Positions 1 to 9,486 of a stretch of DNA of 64,000 nucleotides are shown in pieces (position 1 is the first letter of the stretch; the number at the start of each line of letters is the position of its first letter). The stretch comes from Mycobacteroides immunogenum (GTDB lineage Bacteria > Actinomycetota > Actinomycetes > Mycobacteriales > Mycobacteriaceae). The notes below the pieces were generated by a model. The model saw only the letters and a list, made by a program, of their open reading frames with translations, did no database searches and was not told where the DNA came from. A program made the position numbers and the translations under genes. The stretch covers positions 744,001-808,000 of the forward strand of contig NZ_CP011530.1 of assembly GCF_001605725.1 (NCBI RefSeq), in the 5' to 3' direction.

Positions 1-223
1 GCCGGGGGCGTCCTCGATCGACCTCGAACAGCTCAGCCGGCACTTCCTGACTCGTGCGAGGGCTGTGCACATCATCCCGTTCGACAACCATTTGTCGGAG
101 GGGTCGGAGATCTCCCTGGACTTGATGGGCAGGAAGACCCGGATGGCGTTCATGGAACTCGCCGCCTCGGTGGCGGACGGATTCTACGAGGGTGGAAACA
201 CTCGGCAGACGAGTTGGGGTTAG
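1..223 (+). CDS. C-terminal fragment, possibly MinD/ParA-like ATPase
   Basis: An open frame enters from the left edge (codons in phase with base 2) and ends at TAG 221-223, leaving about 73 residues. The piece contains AVHIIPFDNHLSEGSEI followed by a helical, alanine-rich end. This resembles the C-termini of mycobacterial MinD/ParA-type ATPases, but the nucleotide-binding part is outside the window, so the family is a guess. It converges on the antiporter operon and overlaps the mnhG stop codon by a few bases. Confidence 0.45.
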   Translation, partial: PGASSIDLEQLSRHFLTRARAVHIIPFDNHLSEGSEISLDLMGRKTRMAFMELAASVADGFYEGGNTRQTSWG

Positions 224-546
224 CGTTCGAGCTCGTCGGTCGTCATGAGGTCATCACGGACGCTGCGCTCGCGATAGGCGAGGCGCGCAACCCGGTGAGC
301 CACCACCGGAGCAGTGATGAGCGTGAACAGCCCGGTGAGCACGATCATGCTGACATCGGTGTACCCCCGAAGTCGCAATGCCGCACCCGCCAGAACCAGC
401 AGCAGTCCCAACACCTGCGGCTTGGACGCGGCATGCATGCGTGCCAGGGTGTCCGGGAATCGCACCACGCCCAGCGCCGCGGTTAGGGCCAGCAGCGAAC
501 CCAATAGCACCAGCGCACCGGAGATTCCGTCGAGGAAGGCGTTCAT
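220..546 (-). CDS. mnhG: Mrp-type Na+/H+ antiporter subunit G
   Basis: Small membrane subunit of the multi-subunit Mrp/Mnh cation/proton antiporter; 108 residues, the usual MnhG length. Three hydrophobic segments and the signature GVVRFPDTLARMHAASK near residues 26-42 identify the family. It is the last gene of a minus-strand operon. Its ATG overlaps the mnhF stop as ATGA, so translation is probably coupled. A longer in-frame extension upstream lies inside mnhF and is rejected. The role is assembly and function of the antiporter complex in the inner membrane (family knowledge). Confidence 0.93.
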   Translation of the reverse strand: MNAFLDGISGALVLLGSLLALTAALGVVRFPDTLARMHAASKPQVLGLLLVLAGAALRLRGYTDVSMIVLTGLFTLITAPVVAHRVARLAYRERSVRDDLMTTDELER

Positions 547-836
547 CGCTGCCTGCCGCGGCTGTCGTGGGGATCTATTGCGGTGTCGGGCACGCGGAAA
601 CGCGTCACGCTCACCGAGCCCAGGAAGCTGATCAGGGACAGCGCGACCATTCCGTAAAGCACGGTGGAATCCAGGCTGTAGGCAGCCCACGCGGCGAGTC
701 CGCACATGGTGACCGCCACCAGGGTGTCGACGGCGACCAGCCGGTCCAGCGTATTGGGTCCGGCGAGCAACCGGTATGTCGTGATGCTGGCCGCGGCAAT
801 GAGCAGCACCGCGGCGATGTGCCATACGACGCTCAT
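543..836 (-). CDS. mnhF: Mrp-type Na+/H+ antiporter subunit F
   Basis: 97-residue membrane protein with three hydrophobic helices. The family signature YRLLAGPNTLDRLVAVDT lies at about residues 22-39, typical of MnhF/MrpF. The start at 836 overlaps the mnhE stop by ATGA and the stop overlaps the mnhG start, so E-F-G form a tightly coupled block. It is one of the small subunits needed for a working Mrp complex (established for the family). Nothing unusual is seen. Confidence 0.93.
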   Translation of the reverse strand: MSVVWHIAAVLLIAAASITTYRLLAGPNTLDRLVAVDTLVAVTMCGLAAWAAYSLDSTVLYGMVALSLISFLGSVSVTRFRVPDTAIDPHDSRGRQR

Positions 837-1411
837 ACTTCCTCCCTCGTCTCGGACTCGTCGAACGAGCCACGGTCGGGATGCCAATCGATATCGCGCT
901 CGAACGCCGAGATGAAAAGTCGCTCCAATTGCCGTAATTGGGCGTAGAAGCTCGCCACAGCCTTGGGTGAGCCAACATCCAGCACATGCACGTAGGCCAG
1001 TCGGCGCTCCTGGTCGATCTCCAGGACCACCGATCCCGGAATGATGGTCAAGGTGTTCATCAGCAGCGCCATCACTAGGTCCGATTTCACCGAAAGCTGT
1101 GCCCGCAGTACGGCACTCAACGGCGGAGGCCCAGGTCTGATCGCCCACCAGGCGACCTGCAGGCTGGACAGCACCATGTACCAGCCGACCGTGAATGCCA
1201 GCCGGATCATGGACGCCACGTGAACGCGGCCTTCGACCGGCAGCCGTGGCATGGGCAGCAAGACCGTGATGACCAACGCCACCAACAGCCCGTTGATGGT
1301 GTTGGCCACTGAGAAGTTGCCCCAGAGCATGGTCCACACCAGCATGAGCCACACCAATGTCCAAGCCCGCAGCGCGATTTCGCGTGGCCCATACCTCGCT
1401 AAGCGCTTCAT
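833..1411 (-). CDS. mnhE: Mrp-type Na+/H+ antiporter subunit E
   Basis: 192 residues, slightly longer than many MnhE proteins (about 160). N-terminal hydrophobic helices (about 15-50 and 65-85) are followed by a soluble part with the family pattern NTLTIIPGSVVLEID near residues 118-132 and HVLDVGSP after it. A charged C-terminal tail accounts for the extra length. It starts by ATGA overlap with mnhD and ends by overlap with mnhF. Position and sequence agree with the subunit E slot of the operon. Confidence 0.93.
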   Translation of the reverse strand: MKRLARYGPREIALRAWTLVWLMLVWTMLWGNFSVANTINGLLVALVITVLLPMPRLPVEGRVHVASMIRLAFTVGWYMVLSSLQVAWWAIRPGPPPLSAVLRAQLSVKSDLVMALLMNTLTIIPGSVVLEIDQERRLAYVHVLDVGSPKAVASFYAQLRQLERLFISAFERDIDWHPDRGSFDESETREEV

Positions 1412-3009
1412 CGGGGCCCACCCCCGAGGACCGCGCTGATATACACCGTGCGATCACGGACCTCGGCCGCGGCGCGCTCGCTGATTCCGATGATGGGCCC
1501 GGCGAAGACGGTCAGGGCGACCCCGACGGCGATCAGGCCCAGCGTCGGTGCCAGCATGCCCGCCGGCATCCTGCCCACATCCGCGCGGTCCACGAACGCG
1601 ACATCCTCGGCATCGTCAAGCAACGCGGTCGGTGCCGCCGCGGCCAAATCACCTTCCGGTGCGTCGGCGCGCGGACGCCAGAACGCCTTGGTCCAGACAC
1701 GCGCCACCGCGTAAAGGGTGAGCAGACTGGTGATCGTGCCGCCGGCCACCAGGACCCAGGCCAGCACCGAGCCCTGCAGCGATCCGGCCTCCAACAACGC
1801 GACTTTGCCGATGAAACCCGAGAACGGCGGTATACCAGCCAGATTCAGTGCGGGTACCACGAATACGAAGGCCAGAACCGGGCTCGCCGCGGCGAGCCCA
1901 CCCAGGCGATTCAGGGATGATGCCCCGGCTTGGCGCTCGATGAGGCCCACCACAAGGAACAGCGTCGTTTGCACGATGATGTGATGCGCCACGTAGTAGA
2001 TGGCACCGGACATGCCGAGCTCGTTGGACAGCGCGATGCCGAAGATCATGTACCCGATATGGCTGACCAGGGTGAAGGAGAGCAGTCGCTTGATATCACT
2101 CTGCGCGATCGCGCCCAAGATGCCGACGATCATGGTGAGTAACGCGGCCACCAGCAGCACCGTGTTCAGGCCGCCACCGGGGAACAGCAGAGAATGCGCG
2201 CGAATGATCGCGTACACGCCCACTTTGGTGAGCAAGCCCGCGAAGACCGCGGTGACGGGGGCAGGCGCGGTGGGGTAGGAGTCGGGGAGCCATGTCGACA
2301 GCGGGAATACCGCCGCCTTGATGGCAAAGCCCACCAGCAGCACCGCGAAGATCGCCATCCGGGTACCCGATGGAATACCGTCTGCGCGGACTGCGATCTC
2401 GGCCATGTTGAGGGTCCCGGTCGCCGCGTAGACGAAGGCGATGCCCAGCAGGAAGACCACCGAGGACATCATGGAGACCATCACATACGAGATGCCCGCC
2501 CGCACCCGGTCGGCGCTGGCACCGATGGTCAGCAGGACGAAGCTCGCGACCAACAGCACCTCGAATCCGACGTAGAGGTTGAAAAGGTCACCGGCCAGGA
2601 ACGCGTTGCACACACCGGCCGACAACGCCAGGTAGGTGGGCATGAAGATCGACACCGGCTGACGTTCGTCACCGTCACGGATACCCTGAGCCGCCGCATA
2701 GAGCACCACCGCCAACAGCACGATGGCCGAAACCACCAGCATCAACGCCGAAAGACGATCCACCACAAGGGTTATCCCAAGAGGCCCTAACTTCTCCGCG
2801 GTTGGTCCCCAGCCACCGACAGCCAGGGCAAAGGTCCCGTCACGATCCGTCAGATACAGCAGTGCGGCGCAAACCCCCAGCACCGTGGTCAATGCCGTGA
2901 CGGTGATCAGTAGCTGCAGCCGGGGCCGTCTGCCTGCGATGAGGGTCAGCGCGGCCGCGGTCAGCGGGATGAGAACCGGCAGCGGAGTCAGCACAGACAT
3001 GACGTTCAT
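1408..3009 (-). CDS. mnhD: Mrp-type Na+/H+ antiporter subunit D (proton-translocating)
   Basis: 533-residue polytopic membrane protein of the NADH-quinone oxidoreductase ND2/4/5 (proton_antipo_M) family. Visible signatures are GFEVLLVASFVLLTIG, the central KAAVFPLSTWLPDSYPTAPAP and SHIGYMIFGIAL, which carry the conserved membrane Lys and Glu residues. A hydrophilic stretch rich in Ala and Asp lies between late helices (about 440-475). The start used overlaps the mnhC stop (ATGA); an in-frame ATG four codons later is an alternative. Together with MnhA it probably forms the ion path. Confidence 0.95.
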   Translation of the reverse strand: MNVMSVLTPLPVLIPLTAAALTLIAGRRPRLQLLITVTALTTVLGVCAALLYLTDRDGTFALAVGGWGPTAEKLGPLGITLVVDRLSALMLVVSAIVLLAVVLYAAAQGIRDGDERQPVSIFMPTYLALSAGVCNAFLAGDLFNLYVGFEVLLVASFVLLTIGASADRVRAGISYVMVSMMSSVVFLLGIAFVYAATGTLNMAEIAVRADGIPSGTRMAIFAVLLVGFAIKAAVFPLSTWLPDSYPTAPAPVTAVFAGLLTKVGVYAIIRAHSLLFPGGGLNTVLLVAALLTMIVGILGAIAQSDIKRLLSFTLVSHIGYMIFGIALSNELGMSGAIYYVAHHIIVQTTLFLVVGLIERQAGASSLNRLGGLAAASPVLAFVFVVPALNLAGIPPFSGFIGKVALLEAGSLQGSVLAWVLVAGGTITSLLTLYAVARVWTKAFWRPRADAPEGDLAAAAPTALLDDAEDVAFVDRADVGRMPAGMLAPTLGLIAVGVALTVFAGPIIGISERAAAEVRDRTVYISAVLGGGPR

Positions 3010-3470
3010 GACTTCTCACCAGCAGGTAGCGCGTCGAGCTCGGCGGGCGAGTCTTCGTCGAGCGGTGCAGACGCTTCTCGGTGTTCGTCGTTGCCGTCGG
3101 TGACCGGCTCGGGGGGCTCCTGGGCCACGCGCGCGTCCTCGGCGTCGTCGTCCACGACATCGTCGGCCTCCAGCGTGAACATGCGATAGATCAGGGCCAG
3201 AGTGAATGCGGCGACACCCATGGTGATGACGATTGCGGTGAGGATCATCCCCTGCGCCAGGGGATCTGCCACCGAGGTACGGCCAGCCGACTGCCTGCCG
3301 ATGATCGGCGGATTACCGGAGGGCCCGCCCAGCGTCAGGATCAGCAGGTTCACCGCATTGCCGACAAGAAGCAGACCCAGCACCATGCGGGTCAGATTGC
3401 GTTCCAGCATGAGGTAGACGCCGCACGCGGTAAGCGCGCCGATGATGATCAGTAGTCCGAGATTGGTCAC
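3006..3470 (-). CDS. mnhC: Mrp-type Na+/H+ antiporter subunit C
   Basis: 154 residues with three transmembrane helices in the first 100, homologous to complex I NuoK. GVYLMLERNLTRMVLGLLL at about 18-36 and DPLAQGMILTAIVITMGVAA at about 69-88 are diagnostic. Unlike the classical subunit of about 115 residues, it has an acidic hydrophilic tail of about 50 residues rich in Asp, Glu and Pro; such tails are common in mycobacteria. Both ends overlap neighbouring genes by ATGA. Confidence 0.94.
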   Translation of the reverse strand: MTNLGLLIIIGALTACGVYLMLERNLTRMVLGLLLVGNAVNLLILTLGGPSGNPPIIGRQSAGRTSVADPLAQGMILTAIVITMGVAAFTLALIYRMFTLEADDVVDDDAEDARVAQEPPEPVTDGNDEHREASAPLDEDSPAELDALPAGEKS

Positions 3471-6322
3471 GGTGCACCCACCCCTCCACGCACCCGCGGA
3501 GACTCCTCGAGCTCGACGTCGAGGCGCGCCCCCAGGCTGCGTAGCACGTCGAGCACCAGCCCGACGACGACAAGATACACGCCGAGATCAAAGAAGATTG
3601 CTGTCACTATTTTGACATGCCCAAATCCGAGCATGTCGAATTGGATTGTTGCCGAGGACAATACGGGTGCGCCGAACAGCATCGAGGCCAAAGCCGTACC
3701 GCCCGAGAACGCCAGGCCCAGGCCCAGGATCTTGCCCGCGTCGAAGGGCAGTGTCTCACCCAGCTCGTAGCGCCCGCCCGCGAGATAGCGGAGTACCAGC
3801 GCCAAGCCGGCGGTCAGCCCCCCGGCGAAACCTCCACCGGGAACATTGTGACCGGCGAAGAAGAAGTAGAAGGACAGCACCATCACGAGTGGGAAGATGA
3901 GCCGCGTCGCGACTTCGAGCACCAGCGATCGGTGCTTGGGATCACGTAGCTCGCTGCCGCGCAGCCAGATTCCGGATGCGACCACCACATCGGGTTGGCC
4001 TGCCGCATCTCCGACTCGGGGAGCTCTGCCAAATCGCCGGTGCCGGAACATCAACGAGGCGACACCTGTCGCGGCGACCAGCAGCACCGAGATCTCGCCC
4101 AGGGTGTCCCAAGCTCGAACGTCGACCAACAGGACGTTGACAGTATTGGCGCCATGGCCACGCTGATACGCCGCTTGCGGTAGCAGGTCGGCGATCGGCC
4201 GGTCGCGCCGCGCGGCCATCGCGTACACCCCGAGTGCGGTGACGGTGCAGCCGACCGCGATGGCAAGGACGGCGCGAGGTAAGCGAAACCGGTTGGCTTG
4301 CCGTATATCCGATTCGGCGGGCAGCGCGCGCAGTACCAAGACGAATATCACCAGCGTGAGGGTTTCGACCAGGAATTGGGTCAGCGCGAGATCCGGTGCG
4401 CCGTGCAACGCGAAGATGGTTCCGGTGCCGTAGCCGGTGATACCGACCAACAACACCGCTGCCAACCGGTTGCGCATGACGATGGTGCCGACTGCCGCGG
4501 CGAGTATCAGCAGGCCGACGACACCCTGCAGCGGAGAATCCCAGAGACGCAAATCCGCCCGGTCGCGCTCGCCGAGCGCGAGGACGATCGTCGGCAGTGA
4601 TACCAGGGTCACCAGAATGGTGGCCTGAGTGAATGGGATTGAGCCTCGTTGGGTCAGCGCCGTCAGCCGCTGCGATAGCACATCGGCGCCGCGCAACACC
4701 GCGTCGTATCCGCGGTCGGCATTGCCCAAGGGGTTGACGGCCAGGCGTGCCCGGCGCAGACGTCCGCGCGAGAAGAACGCCAGAATGCCTACGGCGAAGG
4801 CGATAGCGGTGAGCAGGAGGGGAACTCCGAAGCCTTCCCAGATGGCGATATGGGCGTCGACGGGATTGGCGTAGCTACCCAGTGCCCAGTTGAGCCAGTC
4901 GGGCAGGACACCGGCCGCCACACTTGCCACCGACAGCAGTGCGGGCGCCACGAGGAAGGCGGTGTCCGGGGCGTGTATGCCCTGTACGCGTGCGCTGGGT
5001 TCGGGTAAACCCTTGCGTGCGAAGGCGCCCCACATGAACCGCATGCTGTAGGTGATGGTGAACATCGAACCGATGACAATTCCGGTGAGCACCCAGGGCG
5101 CCGCCGAACCGAGTACCTGGCTATGCAGCACGGTGGCGAAGGCCAGTTCCTTGCCCACGAAGCCGAGGGTCAGCGGCACACCCGCCATACTCGCCGCCGC
5201 TATACCGGCGATCACCAGTAGCGTCGGTTGGCGATTGCCGAGCCAGGCCAGCTTGCGGATATCTCGGGTCCCGACGGTGTGGTCGATGATTCCGACCACC
5301 ATGAACAGTGCGGCCTTGAACAGGGCGTGCGCACAGAGCATGACAAGCCCTGCCAGCAGAATGTCGGGGTCGCCGGTTCCGGTGAGCACCACCAGAAATC
5401 CGAGCTGGCTGACCGTGCCGAACGCCAGGATCAGTTTGAGGTCGTATTCACGTAGCGCGCGCCAGCCCGCCAGGATCATCGTCGCGATACCCAGGACCAG
5501 CACCACCGGCCGCCACGGCGTAGCCTCGGCGAATCCCGGAGACATGCGCGCCAACAGGTAGATACCGGCCTTCACCATGGCCGCGGCGTGAAGGTAGGCG
5601 CTGACCGGGGTGGGGGCTGCCATGGCACCGGGCAGCCAAAAGTGCAGGGGCACAATGGCGGACTTGCTCAAGGCGCCGATCAACACCAGTACCAGGCCGA
5701 CATTGGCGGCCATACCCGTGGGCGGGTTTGCGATGAGGTCGGAGAGCAGGAAGCTGCCACCTACGTGGCCGAGCACGATGATCCCGACGAGCATGGCCAG
5801 ACCACCGGCGGTGGTGACCAGCAGTGCCTGTACCGCGGCGCGCCGACTGGCCAGCCGTTCGGCGTAGTGCCCCACCAGCAGGAAGGACAGCACCGTTGTC
5901 AGCTCCCAGAAGATGTAGAGCAGCAGCAGGTTGTCGCTGATCACCAGGCCGAACATGGCGCCGGAGAACGCCACCAACTCGGCAGCAAAACTTGGCAGCC
6001 GTGGTTCGGTATGCCCGTCGCGGTGCCGGAAGTAGCTCGCGCAATAGAACAGCACCAGCGCGCCGATACCCAGTACGAGCACGCTCATGATCGCTGCCAG
6101 CGAATCGAAGCGCAGTGCGATGTCCATCGCTAGCTCGGGAACCCACGGAATGTCGATGCGAATGCCCGGACCGTCGCCCGGCCAACTTGCCAATACCCAG
6201 CTCAGCGAACCTAGCGGAACCAGTGCAAGAGGATAGAAAGCCAGTCGGCCGATGCGCGCCACAAGTAGCGGCGCCACCGCGGCTGCCACGGCATGGGCCA
6301 GTAGAATTGCAAGCAAAGGCAC
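3467..6322 (-). CDS. mnhA: Mrp-type Na+/H+ antiporter subunit A fused to subunit B
   Basis: 951-residue giant membrane protein and first gene of the antiporter operon. The N-terminal two thirds are the NuoL-like MnhA core (HFWLPGAMAAPTPVSAYLHA near residue 230; FKAALFMVVGIIDH further on). The C-terminal part, from roughly residue 800, is an MnhB domain (AGHNVPGGGFAGGLTAGLAL). No separate mnhB exists, so the fusion supplies it; this A/B fusion is common in actinobacteria. About 80 bases upstream (6323-6402) separate it from the next gene and must hold the operon promoter, although I see no clear -35/-10 pair. Likely role: Na+/H+ exchange and pH homeostasis. Confidence 0.95.
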   Translation of the reverse strand: MPLLAILLAHAVAAAVAPLLVARIGRLAFYPLALVPLGSLSWVLASWPGDGPGIRIDIPWVPELAMDIALRFDSLAAIMSVLVLGIGALVLFYCASYFRHRDGHTEPRLPSFAAELVAFSGAMFGLVISDNLLLLYIFWELTTVLSFLLVGHYAERLASRRAAVQALLVTTAGGLAMLVGIIVLGHVGGSFLLSDLIANPPTGMAANVGLVLVLIGALSKSAIVPLHFWLPGAMAAPTPVSAYLHAAAMVKAGIYLLARMSPGFAEATPWRPVVLVLGIATMILAGWRALREYDLKLILAFGTVSQLGFLVVLTGTGDPDILLAGLVMLCAHALFKAALFMVVGIIDHTVGTRDIRKLAWLGNRQPTLLVIAGIAAASMAGVPLTLGFVGKELAFATVLHSQVLGSAAPWVLTGIVIGSMFTITYSMRFMWGAFARKGLPEPSARVQGIHAPDTAFLVAPALLSVASVAAGVLPDWLNWALGSYANPVDAHIAIWEGFGVPLLLTAIAFAVGILAFFSRGRLRRARLAVNPLGNADRGYDAVLRGADVLSQRLTALTQRGSIPFTQATILVTLVSLPTIVLALGERDRADLRLWDSPLQGVVGLLILAAAVGTIVMRNRLAAVLLVGITGYGTGTIFALHGAPDLALTQFLVETLTLVIFVLVLRALPAESDIRQANRFRLPRAVLAIAVGCTVTALGVYAMAARRDRPIADLLPQAAYQRGHGANTVNVLLVDVRAWDTLGEISVLLVAATGVASLMFRHRRFGRAPRVGDAAGQPDVVVASGIWLRGSELRDPKHRSLVLEVATRLIFPLVMVLSFYFFFAGHNVPGGGFAGGLTAGLALVLRYLAGGRYELGETLPFDAGKILGLGLAFSGGTALASMLFGAPVLSSATIQFDMLGFGHVKIVTAIFFDLGVYLVVVGLVLDVLRSLGARLDVELEESPRVRGGVGAP

Positions 6323-6402
6323 TCCCGTCTATCGGTTGTTGGGCGGGGTGTCGTGATGTCTAGTTTACGGGGCGCTCCACGTTCGGCGCGACGCAACCCT
6401 TT

Positions 6403-8592
6403 TCAGCGGTTGTCGGCAAACGCGCGCAGCGATGCCACCTGCAGGGGATCCAGCGACGGGCGTACCACTGTCCGCGCGGTTTCGACATCGGCGGCGGTGA
6501 CGTCGGCGGCATCGATGGACCGGCGCATCGCCGCCATCGCGGCCTCACGTAACAGCGCCGTGCAGTCCGCGGCCGAGAAACCGTCGAGTTCGGCGGCGAG
6601 TGCGTCCAGATCCACATCGGCGTCCAGCGGAACCGAGCGCGCCGCCGTCGTGAGGATGTCTTTGCGGGCCTGGGCATCCGGGGGTTCGACGAACACCAGA
6701 CGTTCCATCCGCCCGGGACGAAGCAGCGCGGGGTCGATGAGTTCTGGCCGGTTGGTGGCGCCGAGCACCACCACATCGCGCAGCGGCTCCACCCCATCCA
6801 GCTCGGTGAGCAGGGCGGCGACCACCCGGTCGGTAACCCCGGAGTCAAAGCTCTGTCCGCGCCGCGGCGCCAGCGCGTCCACCTCGTCGAGGAACACCAG
6901 GGACGGTGCGGAGTCGCGTGCCCGCCGAAACAGGTCGCGGACCGCCTGCTCGGAGGACCCGACCCATTTATCCATCAGTTCGGCACCCTTGACTGCGTGC
7001 ACCGACAGCCGCCCAGAGCTCGCCAGCGCGCGCACCACAAAGGTCTTGCCGCAGCCGGGGGGCCCGTAGAGCAGGACGCCCCGGGGCGGATCGACGCCCA
7101 GACGCTGGAAGGTGTCCGGATGCTGCAACGGCCACAGAACCGCTTCTGTCAGAGCCTGTTTGGTCGCGACCATATCGCCGACATCGTCGAGGGTGATCGA
7201 CCCGACGGCCACCTCCTCGGTGGTGGATCGGGACAGTGGACGGATCACCGACAGCGCGCCGATCAGATCCTGCTGGTCGAGCGCCGGGGCGCTGGCCTTC
7301 TCGCTGGCCCGCGCGGCGGCGCGCAACGCGGCCTCGCGTACCAGTGCGGCAAGATCGGCCACCACGAAACCGGGTGTGCGTGAGGCGATCTCATCGAGTT
7401 GCAGATCCTGCGAGGGGACTTTCGTCAAGAGAACTTCGAGCAGCGATTTACGGGTGGCGGCGTCCGGCAGGCTCAGGCCGAGCTCGCGATCGCACAGTTC
7501 GGGGCCGCGCAACCTTGCGTCGAGTGCGTCGGGATGTGCGGTGGTTGCGATGAACGCAACGCCGGAAGTAGCCACCGCGGCACGCAATTCGGCGAGTATG
7601 AGTGTTGCGACCGGCTCCGCGGCCGCGGGCAGCAATGCGTCTACATCGGATATCAGCAGAACGCCTCCGGACTGCCTCACCCTGCCCACCGCGGCACGGA
7701 TGGCGGCGAGTCGCCCGTCCGCGGTCGTGGCACCCGCCTCCGGCCCGTCGAGTTCGATGAGCGTGCGCGACGCACAGACGGCACGCGCCAGTGTCGCCTT
7801 CCCGACGCCGGCAGGCCCCGATATCAGCACGCCCAAATTGGGTTGTGCCCCCAATGTTTTCAGTAGTTCGGGCTCGTCGAGCGCCAGTTTGAGCCATTCC
7901 GTCAGACGTGCGGCCTGTGTCTGCGAGCCCTTGAGGTCCTCTACGGATATGGCCGTGGGCGGTACCGGAGATGGGCCGACCGCGGTGGTGACCTGCGCGG
8001 GAGATGCCGGGGCCGGCGGTGCGCCGGAAGTCGATGGGGCCGAACCTTGCCAACTGACCAGCGAATTGGGTTGCACGCTCACCGGACCACCGGGATCGAC
8101 CGCGGTGACCGTGAGCAGCTCGGAAGTCCAGGTGATGCCCACCGAACGGGCCAACGCCGATGTCGCCTCCGATGTTGATGTGCCGGGTCCGAGGTCGCGC
8201 GGCAGCAGCGAGACGGTGTCGCCAACGGTCATCACCTTGCCCAAGAGCGCCAGGCGGAGCGTCGCCGACGAAACCGACTGGGTGGCAAGCGAGGATCCGC
8301 TCACGGTGACAGATCGCGCGCCGTACACGGTGACCGCCGCGATGATGACCGAAGCATCCTCACGCAACCCCGCATTCGACAGCGTGACGTCGTCGAGCAG
8401 AGCGGTTCCGGCCGGAATCGAGCGCGGGGCAACGCCGACCACCGCGGCCGTCGTCCGCGAGCCGGTCAGCGAGATCGCATCCCACTCCCGGATTCCGAGG
8501 GCAGCGATCGCCTCCGGATGTAGCCGGACCACACCGCGCCGTGAGTCGACAGCCGACGTGTTCAACCGCGCGGTGAGAGTAAGGGAGCTCAT
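6403..8592 (-). CDS. CDC48-like tandem AAA+ ATPase (Rv0435c-type)
   Basis: 729 residues: an N-terminal double-psi-barrel-like substrate domain (about 1-180), a proline/alanine linker, and two AAA+ modules. The second module is intact: Walker A GPPGCGKTF, Walker B VFLDEVDAL and second region of homology GATNRPELIDPALLRPGR. The first has a degenerate Walker A (GPAGVGKAT, Ala where Thr/Ser is expected) and Walker B ISDVDALL, lacking the catalytic Glu, so it probably does not hydrolyse ATP. Gene order with pssA, psd and moeA matches M. tuberculosis Rv0435c-Rv0438c. Protein-remodelling function is inferred from the family; substrates are unknown. Confidence 0.88.
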   Translation of the reverse strand: MSSLTLTARLNTSAVDSRRGVVRLHPEAIAALGIREWDAISLTGSRTTAAVVGVAPRSIPAGTALLDDVTLSNAGLREDASVIIAAVTVYGARSVTVSGSSLATQSVSSATLRLALLGKVMTVGDTVSLLPRDLGPGTSTSEATSALARSVGITWTSELLTVTAVDPGGPVSVQPNSLVSWQGSAPSTSGAPPAPASPAQVTTAVGPSPVPPTAISVEDLKGSQTQAARLTEWLKLALDEPELLKTLGAQPNLGVLISGPAGVGKATLARAVCASRTLIELDGPEAGATTADGRLAAIRAAVGRVRQSGGVLLISDVDALLPAAAEPVATLILAELRAAVATSGVAFIATTAHPDALDARLRGPELCDRELGLSLPDAATRKSLLEVLLTKVPSQDLQLDEIASRTPGFVVADLAALVREAALRAAARASEKASAPALDQQDLIGALSVIRPLSRSTTEEVAVGSITLDDVGDMVATKQALTEAVLWPLQHPDTFQRLGVDPPRGVLLYGPPGCGKTFVVRALASSGRLSVHAVKGAELMDKWVGSSEQAVRDLFRRARDSAPSLVFLDEVDALAPRRGQSFDSGVTDRVVAALLTELDGVEPLRDVVVLGATNRPELIDPALLRPGRMERLVFVEPPDAQARKDILTTAARSVPLDADVDLDALAAELDGFSAADCTALLREAAMAAMRRSIDAADVTAADVETARTVVRPSLDPLQVASLRAFADNR

Positions 8593-8598
8593 GGGGCT

Positions 8599-9486
8599 CT
8601 AGCGCGGCCTACCGGGACGACGCAGACCTAGGCGTTCGGCAGTGCGGCGCTTGGGAAGTGCGGCCTGCCGGAAGGCGCGGCGCTGGTCACGGCGCTGATC
8701 ACGACGCAGGTCGCGGCGTTCCTTTGGTTTGGCATCCCAGGATTCCGGCCGGGCCGCCACCCAGCGCTGGCCGCGCCAGGCGAACGGGATATGTGCCAGG
8801 TAGACGACGATCAGCACCAGCAACAGCACGTATGGGTACTGCAGCAGCAGAGCCGCGGCCACCGTGACCAGCGCTAGCAACAGCACCACCATGCGGGGCG
8901 GTACCGAGACGGATTTCATGGCGGCGGTGGGTATTTGGCTGACGATGAGCATGGACACAAACACCATCCATCCGCAGATCGTCCATACCGATGACCACCA
9001 GCCGTCGCCGAACTGCAGGTATGCGGCCAGCGGCGCCAGCACCATCAGGGCTCCAGCGGGGGAGGGCACTCCGACGAAGTACTCCTTGGTGAACGCGGGT
9101 GCGGTGTCGTCGTCGAGCAGGGTGTTGAAGCGGGCCAGCCGCAGCACGATGCAGACCGCGTAGAGAAGGGAAAAGACCCATGCCGTCGGCGTATCCGAGA
9201 GCATGGAGATGTACAGCACCACCGCGGGGGCGACGCCGAAGTTCACCGCGTCGGCCAGGGAGTCGATTTCCGCGCCCATCCGAGACGTGGCGTCCAGCAG
9301 CCGGGCGATCCTGCCGTCCAGGCCGTCCAGGATCGCCGCCGCGGCGATCAATGTGAGCGAGATGTACGGCTTGCCGTCGAACGCGAATTTGATCGACGAC
9401 AGGCCACCGCAGATCGCCAGCACCGTCATGACACTCGGCAGAATGCGGATATGAACCGGGCGCTTCGGTACTGGGCTACTGATCAT
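8599..9486 (-). CDS. pssA: CDP-diacylglycerol--serine O-phosphatidyltransferase
   Basis: 295 residues. It makes phosphatidylserine from CDP-diacylglycerol and serine in the membrane. The CDP-alcohol phosphotransferase motif [18 protein letters not shown] continuing to EIDSLAD (about residues 54-78) is complete. Several transmembrane helices follow, and a basic tail of about 45 residues is rich in Arg ([10 protein letters not shown]). The start overlaps the psd stop by ATGA, coupling synthesis and decarboxylation of phosphatidylserine. Orthologue of Rv0436c by synteny and motif. Confidence 0.94.
   Translation of the reverse strand: MISSPVPKRPVHIRILPSVMTVLAICGGLSSIKFAFDGKPYISLTLIAAAAILDGLDGRIARLLDATSRMGAEIDSLADAVNFGVAPAVVLYISMLSDTPTAWVFSLLYAVCIVLRLARFNTLLDDDTAPAFTKEYFVGVPSPAGALMVLAPLAAYLQFGDGWWSSVWTICGWMVFVSMLIVSQIPTAAMKSVSVPPRMVVLLLALVTVAAALLLQYPYVLLLVLIVVYLAHIPFAWRGQRWVAARPESWDAKPKERRDLRRDQRRDQRRAFRQAALPKRRTAERLGLRRPGRPR

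Noticed and set aside
7112..8602. Open frame of 496 codons opposite the AAA ATPase gene
   Set aside because: Ser/Ala/Thr-rich shadow of the real minus-strand gene, which has clear AAA motifs.
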